From the NCBI RefSeq assembly GCF_014595885.1, contig NZ_JABUKC010000001.1, forward strand, positions 372,001 through 436,000: a stretch of DNA of 64,000 bases, in the 5' to 3' direction. This stretch comes from Microcella alkalica (GTDB lineage: Bacteria; Actinomycetota; Actinomycetes; Actinomycetales; Microbacteriaceae). The notes under the pieces were generated by a model that was not told the origin of the DNA, searched no databases, and saw only the letters and a program-made list of their open reading frames with translations. A program made the position numbers and the translations under genes. This document shows positions 41,349 through 50,900 of the stretch, in pieces. Every line of letters begins with the position of its first letter. Position 1 is the stretch's first letter.

Positions 41349-42413
41349 ATGGCCTGGCGCATGCCCGCAGAGACCGCACCGCACGACCGCATCTGGATGG
41401 CGTTCCCCCGCGAGGGCGAGGTCATGGGCGACAGCTCGGCCGCCCGCGAGTCGACCTACGCCGCGTGGACGGCCGTCGCCCACGCGATCCTGCCCTTCGA
41501 GCCGGTCACGATGGTCGTCGACCCGAGCGAGCGCGAGCGCGCGCGCCGCATGCTGAGCGCCGAGATCGACATCGTCGAGGCGCAGCTGAACGACTTCTGG
41601 ATGCGCGACTTCGGCCCCACCTTCGTCATCGACGACGTCACCGGCGAGCTCGGCGGCGTCGACTGGATCTTCAACGCCTGGGGTCAGGGCGCCGACTGCG
41701 AGCACGACGCCCTCATCGCCGCGCGCATCCTCGACGAGCTCGGCGTGACCCGCGTGCCGAGCCTGCTCGTCAACGAGGGCGGCGGCATCCACGTCGACGG
41801 CGAGGGCACGGTGCTCGTCACTGAGACGGTGCAGCTCGACCCCGACCGCAACCCCTGGGCGACGAAGGAGCGCGTCGAGGCCGAGCTGGCCCGCACGCTC
41901 GGGGTCGAGACGGCGATCTGGCTTCCACGCGGCCTCACGCGCGACTACGACGAGCTGGGCACGCGCGGGCACGTCGACATCGTCGCCGCCTTCGCCGAGC
42001 CTGGCCGCGTGCTCGTGCACGCTCAGCACGACCCCGCGCACCCCGACCACGCGGTCATGCCCGCCATCCACGACGCCCTGCGCGCCGCCACCGACGCGCG
42101 CGGCCGCAGCCTCGAGCTCATCGAGCTGCCCGCTCCCGCCCAGCTGCGCGACGACGAGGGCTTCGTCGACTACAGCTACGTCAACCACCTCGTCGTGAAC
42201 GGCGGCATCATCGCGTGCGGCTTCGGCGACGATGCGGCGGATGCCCGGGCGCGCGACATCCTGCGCGAGGCGTACGGCCGCGAGGTCGTGACGGTCGACG
42301 CCCGCGAGATCTTCGCGCGCGGCGGCGGCATCCACTGCATCACGCAGCAGCAGCCGCGGGCGGGGCTCGCGACCCTCGCCGGCGCCCACGCGGCCGAGGG
42401 CGGCGAGCGGTGA
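41349..42413 (+). CDS. aguA: Agmatine deiminase
   Basis: 354 residues of the peptidyl-arginine-deiminase/agmatine deiminase family, hydrolysing agmatine to N-carbamoylputrescine and ammonia. DFWMRDFGPTFV, NEGGGIHVDGEGT, TRGHVDIVAAF and the nucleophile C330 in GGGIHCITQQQP are all present. ATG 41349 preceded by GAGGAG. Its stop overlaps the amidase start. With the upstream importer it makes an agmatine catabolic route. Confidence 0.94.
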   Translation: MAWRMPAETAPHDRIWMAFPREGEVMGDSSAARESTYAAWTAVAHAILPFEPVTMVVDPSERERARRMLSAEIDIVEAQLNDFWMRDFGPTFVIDDVTGELGGVDWIFNAWGQGADCEHDALIAARILDELGVTRVPSLLVNEGGGIHVDGEGTVLVTETVQLDPDRNPWATKERVEAELARTLGVETAIWLPRGLTRDYDELGTRGHVDIVAAFAEPGRVLVHAQHDPAHPDHAVMPAIHDALRAATDARGRSLELIELPAPAQLRDDEGFVDYSYVNHLVVNGGIIACGFGDDAADARARDILREAYGREVVTVDAREIFARGGGIHCITQQQPRAGLATLAGAHAAEGGER

Positions 42414-44134
42414 CGGGCATGCCCCTTGTCGAGACATCGATCGGCGAGCTGCGCGCCGCGCTCGACGCCGGTCGCACGACCGCCGTCGAGCTCGTGCAGG
42501 GCTACCTCGCTCGCATCGCCGCCTACGACGCGGCCGGCCCGCGCCTCAACGCCTACGTCGTCATGAACCCGGATGCCCTCGCCGAGGCCCGTGCGAGCGA
42601 CGAGCGCCGCGCCCGGGGCGAGGTGCTGAGCCCGCTCGACGGCATCCCGTACGCGGCGAAAGACAGCTACATGGTGCGCGGCCTCACGGTCGCGAGCGGC
42701 TCGCCCGCCTTCGCCGACCTCGTCGCGCAGCGCGACGCCTTCACGATCGAGCGCTTGCGCGCCGGGGGAGCGATCTGCCTCGGCCTCACCAACATGCCCC
42801 CCATGGCGAACGGCGGCATGCAGCGCGGGCTCTACGGCCGCGCCGAGAGCCCGTACAACCCCGACTACCTGACGGCGCCGTTCGGCTCGGGGTCCTCCAA
42901 CGGCTCGGGCACCGCCGCCGGCGCGAGCCTGTGCGCCTTCGCCCTCGCGGAGGAGACGTGGTCGAGCGGCCGCGGCCCCGCCTCGAACAACGGACTCGTC
43001 TGCTACACGCCGAGCCGCGGCGTCATCTCGGTGCGCGGCAACTGGCCGCTCGTGCCGACCATGGACGTCGTCGTGCCCTACGCCCGCACGGTCGACGCGC
43101 TGCTGCTCGTGCTCGACCAGGTGGTCGCCGACGACCCCGAGTCGCGCGGCGACTTCTGGCGCGTGCAGCCGTGGGTGAGCATCCCGCTGGCGTCGACGGT
43201 GCGCCCGCCGTCGTATGCCGCGCTCGGGATGCCCGAGGCGCGCGCGACCGCGCTGCGAGGCGTGCGGCTCGGCGTGCCGCGCCTGTACCTCGGCGCCGAG
43301 TTCGGCGGCGACGACCCGATCGAGACGCGCGCGAGCGTCATCGAGCAGTGGACGAAGGCGCGCGCCGACCTCGAGGCCGCCGGCGCCGAGGTCGTCGAGG
43401 TGGACTTCCCCGTCGTGACGAACTACGAGAGCCGCGGCCGCGCCGACGACCGCTCGCTCACCGCTCGCGGCCTCGTGCCCGAGGGCTTCGCCGACTCCGA
43501 GCTGTGGGAGCTGTCGATGTGGGGCTGGGAGGAGTTCCTGCAGGCCAACGGCGACCCGCAGCTGCAGCACCTCGTCGACGTCGAACCCGACCTCATCTTC
43601 CCGACGCCGCCGGGCTCGCTGCCCGGGCGGTACGACGACCACCTCAGCCGCTTCGCGCCGGAGGACGTGCCGCTCGACCAGTACGTGCACCGCGCGCGCC
43701 GCGACGGCATCCCGCCGCTCGAGGCGATCCCGCACCTCGAGCAGGGGCTGCGCGGCCTCGAGGAGGCCCGCCGACTCGACCTCGAGCAGTGGATGGACGA
43801 GCTTCGCCTCGACGCCGTCGTCTTCCCCGCCGTCGCCGACGTGGGCCCCGCCGACGCCGACGTGAACCCGGCGTCGAGCGAGCCCGCCTGGCGCAACGGC
43901 ACCTGGGTCGCCAACGGCAACCTCGTGCCGCGCCACCTCGGCATCCCGTGCGTGCAGGTCGGCATGGGGCTCATGAGCGACATCGGGATGCCCGTGGGGC
44001 TCACCTTCGCCGGTCGCGCCTACGACGACTCCCGCCTGCTCGCCCTCGCCGCGGCCTTCGAGAGCGCGGCGAACCGGCCGGGCTCGGCGCTCGGCGCCAC
44101 GCGCGTCGCCGCGCCGCTCGCCCCCGAGCTCTGA
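42410..44134 (+). CDS. Amidase-signature family hydrolase
   Basis: 574 residues from GTG 42410 (GTGA overlap with aguA); ATG 42419 is an alternative. Catalytic triad of the amidase-signature family is visible: K84 in YAAKDSY, cis-Ser among S162/S163 in GSGSSNGSG, and S186 as nucleophile in ETWSSGRGPAS (canonical GGSI is altered). Coupling to aguA suggests it acts on N-carbamoylputrescine or a related amide, a step normally done by a nitrilase-type AguB. Substrate unproven. Confidence 0.85.
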   Translation: MTGMPLVETSIGELRAALDAGRTTAVELVQGYLARIAAYDAAGPRLNAYVVMNPDALAEARASDERRARGEVLSPLDGIPYAAKDSYMVRGLTVASGSPAFADLVAQRDAFTIERLRAGGAICLGLTNMPPMANGGMQRGLYGRAESPYNPDYLTAPFGSGSSNGSGTAAGASLCAFALAEETWSSGRGPASNNGLVCYTPSRGVISVRGNWPLVPTMDVVVPYARTVDALLLVLDQVVADDPESRGDFWRVQPWVSIPLASTVRPPSYAALGMPEARATALRGVRLGVPRLYLGAEFGGDDPIETRASVIEQWTKARADLEAAGAEVVEVDFPVVTNYESRGRADDRSLTARGLVPEGFADSELWELSMWGWEEFLQANGDPQLQHLVDVEPDLIFPTPPGSLPGRYDDHLSRFAPEDVPLDQYVHRARRDGIPPLEAIPHLEQGLRGLEEARRLDLEQWMDELRLDAVVFPAVADVGPADADVNPASSEPAWRNGTWVANGNLVPRHLGIPCVQVGMGLMSDIGMPVGLTFAGRAYDDSRLLALAAAFESAANRPGSALGATRVAAPLAPEL

Positions 44135-44206
44135 GTCGGGCCGCCGGCGAGTCTTGACGGCCGCTCGGATCAGGGTCAGGCTGGCCCCGACGAGGGCGGA
44201 GACGGC

Positions 44207-44587
44207 GTGAGCGAGATCGACGACTACATCGCGGGCTTCCCGGCCGACGTGCAGGGCATGCTGCGCGGCGTGCGCGCGGCCCTGCGCGAGGGGGCGCCGG
44301 GCGCCCCCGAGGCGATCCGATACGGGATGCCCGCCCTGCAGCTCGAGGGCCGCTACTGGCTGCACTTCGCGGGCTGGAAAAATCACGTCGGCCTCTACCC
44401 CGTCGCGCGCGGCGACGACGACTTCGAGGCGGAGGTCGCCCCGTACCGGGCGGCGAAGGACAGCGTGAACTTCCTCTACTCCAAGCCCATCCCGTACCCG
44501 CTCATCACCCGCATCGCCGAGCACGTGCGCGCGGTGCACGCAACCCCGGCGACGAGTCGACCGGCGGAGCCTAGGGTCGCCCCATGA
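44207..44587 (+). CDS. DUF1801-like small protein
   Basis: 126 residues from GTG 44207 with GAGGGCGGAG upstream. EAIRYGMPALQLEGRYWLHFAGWKNHVGLYPV and KDSVNFLYSKPIPYPLI (shortened here) match the YdhG/DUF1801 fold. Paralog-like to 10370-10744. Its stop overlaps the HIT gene start. Function unknown. Confidence 0.8.
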   Translation: MSEIDDYIAGFPADVQGMLRGVRAALREGAPGAPEAIRYGMPALQLEGRYWLHFAGWKNHVGLYPVARGDDDFEAEVAPYRAAKDSVNFLYSKPIPYPLITRIAEHVRAVHATPATSRPAEPRVAP

Positions 44588-45300
44588 GCCTGTTCCCGAA
44601 GTCGAGCGACGCCTCGCCGGAGCCGGTGCCGGTCACCGAGCCGGCGGCATCGTCGGCCGCATCCCCGCCCGCATCGACCGACGGCGCGCACGCCGACGGC
44701 GCCGTCGCCGACTGGCGCGCCGACCGCGTGGCGGCCTGCGCCAACGGCACCAACCCGATGGTCATGGTCGAGCTCACGAGCGGCTGGGCGGTGATCGGCG
44801 ACACGCAGTTCTTGCCCGGCTACTCGCTGCTCATCAGTCGGCACACCGACGCGGCGATGCTGAGCCAGCTGCCGCGGGAGGAGCGCCTGCAGTTCCTCGC
44901 CGACCTCGACCTGCTCGCGCTCGCCGTCGAGCGCGCGTGCATCGCGAAGGATCCGGCCTTCCGGCGGGTCAACATCGAGATCCTCGGCAACACCGACGCC
45001 TACGTGCACGCCCACGTCTTCCCGCGCTACGAGTGGGAGGGGCCGAACGCGGCGCTGCCCGTCTGGTCGTACCGCGACACCCGCTGGGTCGACGAGCTGC
45101 ACGAGTACAAGCCCGGCCACGAGCCGCTGCGCGAGGCGATCACGGCCGAGCTGCGCCTGCTCGCCGGCCTGCCCGTCGAGCCGGAAGGGCCGCTCGCGCA
45201 GCCGGGCGACCTCGACCTGGTCGGGCCGTCGAGCACCGAGCCCGCGCCGTCGAGCCCCGCGCCTGCCGCGACGGACGCCGAACCGGCTACGACGGGATGA
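44584..45300 (+). CDS. HIT-family hydrolase-like protein
   Basis: 238 residues. Ala/Pro-rich N-terminus (about 45), then a HIT-like fold: GNTDAYVHAHVFPRYEWEG contains HAHVF in place of canonical HxHxH, followed by a Pro/Ala-rich C-terminal tail. Probably a nucleotide or phosphoester hydrolase; with the last His replaced by Phe the activity may differ. ATG 44584 overlaps the preceding stop (ATGA). Confidence 0.75.
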   Translation: MSLFPKSSDASPEPVPVTEPAASSAASPPASTDGAHADGAVADWRADRVAACANGTNPMVMVELTSGWAVIGDTQFLPGYSLLISRHTDAAMLSQLPREERLQFLADLDLLALAVERACIAKDPAFRRVNIEILGNTDAYVHAHVFPRYEWEGPNAALPVWSYRDTRWVDELHEYKPGHEPLREAITAELRLLAGLPVEPEGPLAQPGDLDLVGPSSTEPAPSSPAPAATDAEPATTG

Positions 45301-45619
45301 CGGGCGCGCCCCAGCCGTCGTAGTCGCCGCGGTGGCGCTCGACGATCGCGAAGACCTCCTCGACCATGGCGTCGGCGGTCTCGATGTCGACGGTCGACTG
45401 CTTGGTCGCGCGCAGCGTGGCGCGGAACAGCATGCGACGCTCGACCTCGACCGCGTAGCCGGCCGCCTCGAGCTCGCGCGCGGCGGCACGGGCCTCCTTG
45501 ATGGCGCCAAAGTTGGCGAAGTGCTCGACCTCGCGAGCCCGATCGACGTCGTCGCGCATCTTGATGCGCTGGCTGTACTGCTCGACGTTCGTCGTCAGGT
45601 GCGGTCGGATGTCTCCCAC
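45287..45619 (-). CDS. RraB-like ribonuclease E inhibitor family protein
   Basis: 110 residues from GTG 45619 (VGDIRPHLTTN). ARELEAAGYAVEVERRMLFRAT and YDGWGAPVI match the RraB superfamily, whose best-known member binds and inhibits RNase E. No ribosome binding site; TATGCT lies 8 bases upstream on the minus strand, so probably leaderless. Convergent with the HIT gene, overlapping its end by 14 bases. Confidence 0.75.
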   Translation of the reverse strand: MGDIRPHLTTNVEQYSQRIKMRDDVDRAREVEHFANFGAIKEARAAARELEAAGYAVEVERRMLFRATLRATKQSTVDIETADAMVEEVFAIVERHRGDYDGWGAPVIPS

Positions 45620-45770
45620 GGCGGTCGAGCATAGACCCGAGTGCCGCGCTCCGCCCATTCCCGCGGCGCCCCCGCGTTCGCGTTGCCCGCGACCGCCTGC
45701 GCCCGTGACACCCTGACGCGGGTATCGAGTTCTGCGCGTTCCTCACTTAGCCTTCCCGCGGGAGGTGCGC

Positions 45771-46487
45771 ATGACCCGAGCCGCCGCGCGCTATGCCGCG
45801 CGCCAGCGCGTCCTCGCGGGCGACGACAGTCGCGCCGCCTCGAACGCCCTGCTCGACGGGCTGCGCGAGCAGCGCTTCGGGGCCGCCGCGTGGGGGAGGT
45901 TCGCGGTCGAGACGACGCGGCGCAGCATCCTCGAGGCCCGCAAGCGGCCGCGCGCCCTCGCCGAGGCGACGCTCGTGCACGCCGCCGTCGGAGCGCTCGC
46001 CGGCCGCGAGGGTCGCGCCTGGCTGCTGACCAGCTGGCTCATGACCGTCACCCACCTGGGGATGCTCGAGCAGCGCCGCACGCTCGGCGCACCCAATCTG
46101 CTCACGGTCGCGCGCGCCGCGCTGCCCGCGGCCGCGACGCGACTCGGCGGCGCCCTGCCCGTGCTCGCGCTCGCCACCGACTTCGTCGACGGGAAGCTCG
46201 CGCGCCGCACCGGCACGGTGACGCGGTTCGGCACGCAGGGCGACTACCTCGCCGACACCGCGCTGTGGACCTGGTTCGTGCTCAAGCACGAGCCCAGCCG
46301 GGCCTGGCAGGTCGCAGCGTTCGCGGCCTGGGCGGTGCCCGTGGCCGCGCTCACCGTCGTGAGCGTCGCCCGCGGGGGCGTCGTCGACCTGCCGCGCTCG
46401 GCCTGGCTGCGGCCCGCCGCCGCGGCCGAGGTGCTCATCGGCGCGCGCGCCGTCGCACGCCTGGTCGCGAGGAGGTCGACGCGATGA
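45771..46487 (+). CDS. CDP-alcohol phosphatidyltransferase family protein
   Basis: 238 residues from ATG 45771 with GGAGG upstream. The full signature D-G-x2-A-R-x8-G-x3-D-x3-D is present (DGKLAR through GDYLAD). Membrane segments follow. Transfers an alcohol or phosphatidyl group from a CDP-linked donor; the long hydrophilic N-terminus (about 75 residues) is unusual. Substrate unknown. Coupled to the acetyltransferase gene by ATGA. Confidence 0.86.
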   Translation: MTRAAARYAARQRVLAGDDSRAASNALLDGLREQRFGAAAWGRFAVETTRRSILEARKRPRALAEATLVHAAVGALAGREGRAWLLTSWLMTVTHLGMLEQRRTLGAPNLLTVARAALPAAATRLGGALPVLALATDFVDGKLARRTGTVTRFGTQGDYLADTALWTWFVLKHEPSRAWQVAAFAAWAVPVAALTVVSVARGGVVDLPRSAWLRPAAAAEVLIGARAVARLVARRSTR

Positions 46488-47014
46488 CCGAGCAGCGCTT
46501 CACCCCGCTCGAGGCAGAGCTGCGCACCGAGCGCCTGCTGCTGAGCCCGTTCACGCCCGACGACGCCGTCGCGCACGCCGCGATCTGGACGGCGCGCGGC
46601 GGGGAGCCGGGCGATCCTGCGCGCGTGCTCGAGCGCATCCCCGCCCTCGAGGCCCGGCTCGCCGGGCACGGTCTGGGGCTGCGGATGCTCCGGCTCTCGG
46701 GGGAGCGCTGGCCGATCGGGTACGTCGCGCTCATCCCGGGGCGCTCGACGGTCGACGAGCCCGAGATCGTGAGCGAGCTGCTGCCCGCCGTGCACGGGCA
46801 CGGCTTCGCGACCGAGGCCGCCGCCGCGCTCGTCGTCGCAGCCTGGCGCACCGGCCGCGAGCGGCTGTGGGCCACCACCCGCCCACACAACCGGGCCTCG
46901 CTGCGTGTCGCCGAGAAGCTCGGCTTCGTCGCCCACCACATCGCCGTCGACGAGCGCGGCGAGATCGTGTGGAGCGTGCGCGAGCGGCGGCCCGACGAGG
47001 GCCCGCCCCGCTGA
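46484..47014 (+). CDS. GNAT-family acetyltransferase
   Basis: 176 residues. LRTERLLLSPFTPDDA at the N-terminus and HGHGFATEAAAALVVAAW with RPHNRASLRVAEKLGF show the RimJ/RimL type acetyl-CoA-dependent N-acetyltransferase. ATG 46484 overlaps the previous stop, with GAGGAGG upstream. Substrate unknown. Confidence 0.88.
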   Translation: MTEQRFTPLEAELRTERLLLSPFTPDDAVAHAAIWTARGGEPGDPARVLERIPALEARLAGHGLGLRMLRLSGERWPIGYVALIPGRSTVDEPEIVSELLPAVHGHGFATEAAAALVVAAWRTGRERLWATTRPHNRASLRVAEKLGFVAHHIAVDERGEIVWSVRERRPDEGPPR

Positions 47015-47032
47015 GGCTCGTACAGTAGCGGC

Positions 47033-47911
47033 GTGCCCGCCCCCACCGCTGCCCTCGACGCGGCGCTCGACGTGCTCGTCTGCCCGCTCTGCCGGCAGGC
47101 GCTCGAGGCCGTGGACGGCGGCGCCCGGTGCGCGGCACGGCACCACTTCGACCTCGCCAGGCAGGGCTACCTGAGCCTGCGAGGCGGCGCGGCGACTGCG
47201 AGCGGCGACACCGCCGCGATGGTCGAGGCGCGCGAGCGGGTGCAGGCCTCCGGCGCGCACGACGCGATCGCCGAGGCCGTCGTCGCCGCGGTGCCCGAGG
47301 GGGCGCACTGGCTCGTCGACCTCGGCGGCGGCACCGGCTGGCACGCCTCCCGGGTGCTCGAGGCCCGGCAGGGGCTGCGGGCGATCGTGCTCGACGCCTC
47401 CGTGCCCGCGGTGCGGCGAGCGGCGCGCGCGCACGAGCGGCTCGCGGCCGTCGCGAACGACGTGCGGGCGGGCATCCCCGTCGCCGACGGCTCGGTCGAC
47501 GTCGTGCTGCGGGTCTTCGCCCCCGGCGGCGGTGAGCAGGGGGTCTCCGAACTGCGGCGCGCGCTCGCGCCCGGCGGCCGGGTCGTGGTCGTCGTGCCCG
47601 AGCCGCAGCACCAGCACGAGCTCGTCGCGGCCCTCGGGCTGCTGCAGGTGCCGGCCGGCAAGGCGGAGGAGGCCGCTGCGAGCATCCCCGGGGCGGTGCA
47701 TCGCGCGACGACGACCGTGACCCGCGCGATCGAAGCGAGCCGGGCCCTCGCCGCCGACCTCGTCATGATGGGGCCGAACGCGTTCCACCGCGAGCGCGGT
47801 GACGTCGAGGCGGCGCTTTCCGCCCTGCCCGAGCCGATCGCAGTGTCGATCGCTGTGAGCGTCGTCGAGCTCGAGCTGCCCGCCGTCGAGCAAGGCTCGA
47901 GAACCCCCTGA
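47033..47911 (+). CDS. 23S rRNA (guanine) methyltransferase RlmA/TlrB-like
   Basis: 292 residues from GTG 47033. N-terminal zinc finger CPLC...CAARH followed by HFDLARQGYLSL, then a SAM-binding domain with VDLGGGTGWHASRVL. RlmA(I/II) methylates 23S rRNA G745/G748 and can give macrolide tolerance. TACAGT lies 6 bases before the GTG and no ribosome binding site is seen, so leaderless. Confidence 0.88.
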   Translation: MPAPTAALDAALDVLVCPLCRQALEAVDGGARCAARHHFDLARQGYLSLRGGAATASGDTAAMVEARERVQASGAHDAIAEAVVAAVPEGAHWLVDLGGGTGWHASRVLEARQGLRAIVLDASVPAVRRAARAHERLAAVANDVRAGIPVADGSVDVVLRVFAPGGGEQGVSELRRALAPGGRVVVVVPEPQHQHELVAALGLLQVPAGKAEEAAASIPGAVHRATTTVTRAIEASRALAADLVMMGPNAFHRERGDVEAALSALPEPIAVSIAVSVVELELPAVEQGSRTP

Positions 47912-47971
47912 TTCCGCGCCGGACGGGGCGCAATCCCGGCGTTGGCGCCGCACCGCGCGTAGGGTGTCGGC

Positions 47972-50900
47972 GTGTGGCGTGCCGATCGATACGACGAACC
48001 CGACGTGGTTGACGACGACGCCTCCTCGACCCCGGAGGCGAGCCCCGCGAGCGCGAGCGCGCTGAGCACGGGCGACCCCGCGGTCGGCGTCGGCAACGTC
48101 GCGACCCCCGTGTGGCAGCGCTGGCGCGACGAGCTCGCGAGCCTCGGCGGCCGCACGCCCCTGCTGCACTTCGACGACACCGACCGCACCCGCATCGAGC
48201 TCGGCACGAGCCACCCCGGCGGCCTCGCGCGCTTCATCGCTGGCAGCCCCACGCTGCTCAGCAACCTCGTGCGCGACGACGTCGCCCTGCGCCGCGCGCG
48301 CCTCGCCGCCGAGCGCATCGCCGACAAGGGTCTCGAGCTCGCGAGCGTGCGCGGCATCGACGCCGTCGCCCTCGGCATCGGCATGGTCGCCTGGCGTCAC
48401 GACGGCGTCGCCTACCGCGCCCCCCTGCTGCTGCGCCCGCTGCGGCTGCGGCGACGGGGTCGCGACGTCGAGCTGACCCTGCGCGGCGACGTCACCGTCA
48501 ACCCGGCCCTCGTGCGGGCGCTCGCCCAGCAGTTCTCGCTGCACCTCGACACGCAGGCTTTCGTCGCGCTCTCCGATGACGACGGGACCTTCAAGCCCAA
48601 CCCGCCGCTCGACCGCCTGCGCGGGCTCACCGCGCACCTCGATGGCTTCACGATCACGCCGCGCCTGGTCGTCAGCACCTTCGCCGAGGTCGGCGCCCCC
48701 ATGGCGGCCGACGCGCACGATCTGGCCCACCCGGTGCTCGACGCTCTCGCCGGCAACCAGAGCGCTCGCTGGGCCGTGCGTGAGAGCACGACCCCGGTCG
48801 AACTCGTGCACGCCGACAGGCGCCCGCCCGAGACCGACCTCATGCTGCTCGATGCCGACCCTGAGCAGGAGCAGGTGATCGCCTCGATCGCCGCCGGCAA
48901 CTCGCTCGTGGTCAAGACCCTGCCCGGCACGGGCGGCACGCAGACGATCGTCAACGCGGTCGGCGCCCTCGTCGCACAGAACAAGCGCGTGCTCGTCGTG
49001 AGCCCTCGTCGGGCCAGCCTGCGCGGCGTCGCGAGCCGCTTCACCGAGATCGGGCTGCCCGGGCTCGCGGTCACCGCTCGGACGCTGCGCCGCGACGTGA
49101 TCCGCGCGATCACGCGCAACGAGAAGGCGCAGAAGCCGCAGGTCGCCGACGTCAACGAGGCGCTCGCCCGCCTGCGCGGCGTGCTCGTCGACTACCGCGA
49201 GGCGCTCGCCCGCCCCGACGCTGAGCTCGGCATCAGCGTCTACGACTGCGTCACCGAGCTCAGCCGCCTCGCCCTCCTGCCGGTGCCGCCCACGACGCGC
49301 GCCCGCCTCAGCCGCCAGGCGGTCGAGCTGCTCGCGAAGGATCGCGCCCACGCGAGCTCGGTCATGGTGAAGGCCGCCGAGCTGGGGCAATTCAAGTACG
49401 GCCCCGACGACTCGCCCTGGTACGGAGCCCGCTTCGCGACGGGCGCGGAGGCCGAGCGCGCGCACGACCGCGCGAAGCGCCTCCACCACGAGCTGCTGCC
49501 GCGTCTGCTCGAGCGGGCCAACGCGCTCATCGGCTCGACGCACATGCGCCCCTTCGAGTCGATCGCCGAGCTCGGGGTCTACCTGCGTCTGCTCATCGAC
49601 ATCCGCGACACGCTCGACAAGTTCCAGCCGGCCGTCTTCGACCGCTCGCTGAGCGAGCTCATCGCCGCGACGGCGCCGCGCAGCTCCGGCTCGTCGATGC
49701 CGGCAGCGACCCGTCGCCGGCTCAAGGGCCTCGCGAAGGAGTACCTGCGCCCCGGCGTGCACGTGGGCGACCTGCACGAGTCGCTCACGCGCATCCAGCA
49801 GCAGCGGGTGCTGTGGCAGCGCTTCGTGCCCGTCGGCATCACGCCGCAGGTGCCGGTCGGCATCGCCGACGTGCACCACGCCTACCAGCAGGTCGAGCAG
49901 GATCTCGAGGCGCTGGATGCCCCGCTCGGCCACCACGACAAGACCCAGCTGCTGCACCACCGCCGCATCGCCGACCTGCTCGAGCTCATGGCGGGGCTCG
50001 CCGCCGAGAGCGACGTGCTCACCAACCTGCAGGAGCGCACCGAGCTGCTGCGCGAGATGGAGCGCTGGGAGGTCGGCCCGCTGCTGAGCGATCTCTCGGC
50101 CAGGCACGTGCCGCACGACCAGGTCGCCGCCGAGCTCGAGCTCGCGTGGTGGCGCTCGGCGCTCGACTCGCTGCTGCAGAGCGATCGCGCCCTGCTCGGC
50201 GCCGACACCGCGGTGCTCGACCGGCTCGAGGCCGACTTCCGCCTCGTCGACGAGGCGCACGCGGCGGGCACCGCCTCGCTGCTGGCGTGGCAGCTGGCCG
50301 AGAACTGGTCGATCGGCATCACCGACTGGCCCGACGAGGCGCAGGCGCTGAAGTCGCTGCTGAAGTCGGGCATGCTCACCTCGGGCGACCTGCAGCGCTG
50401 CGCCCCGCACCTCAGCCGCCCGATCGCGCCCGTGTGGCTGGCCTCGCCGTACGACGTGCACCGCATCAGCGACGACATCCCCTTCGACGCGGTCATCCTG
50501 CTCGACGCGGGCGCCGTGACGATCCCCGAGGTCGCCGGAGCCATCCGCCGCGCGCGCCAGGTGGTCGCCGTCGGCGACCCGGTGACGCAGAGCCCCGCCC
50601 CGTTCACGATCGGCCTCGAGGGCGACGCCCCCGACGACGATGACGTGGATGCCCGGCACGCCGCCTCGGCGCTCTTCCAGCTCGCCGAGCTGCTGCCGAG
50701 CCTGTCGCTCACCCGCTCCTACCGTGCGGGCGGGGAGGACCTCGCCGAGCTGGTCAACCGCCGCTTCTACGCTGGCCGCATCGACTCGCTGCCCTGGGCG
50801 GGCTCGTTCCTCGGGCATCCCTCGATCGCGGTCGACCACCTCGACGGCCACGGCATGCCCGACGACGAGTCCGGCGCGGTCGAGAGCGTTGACGTCGAGG

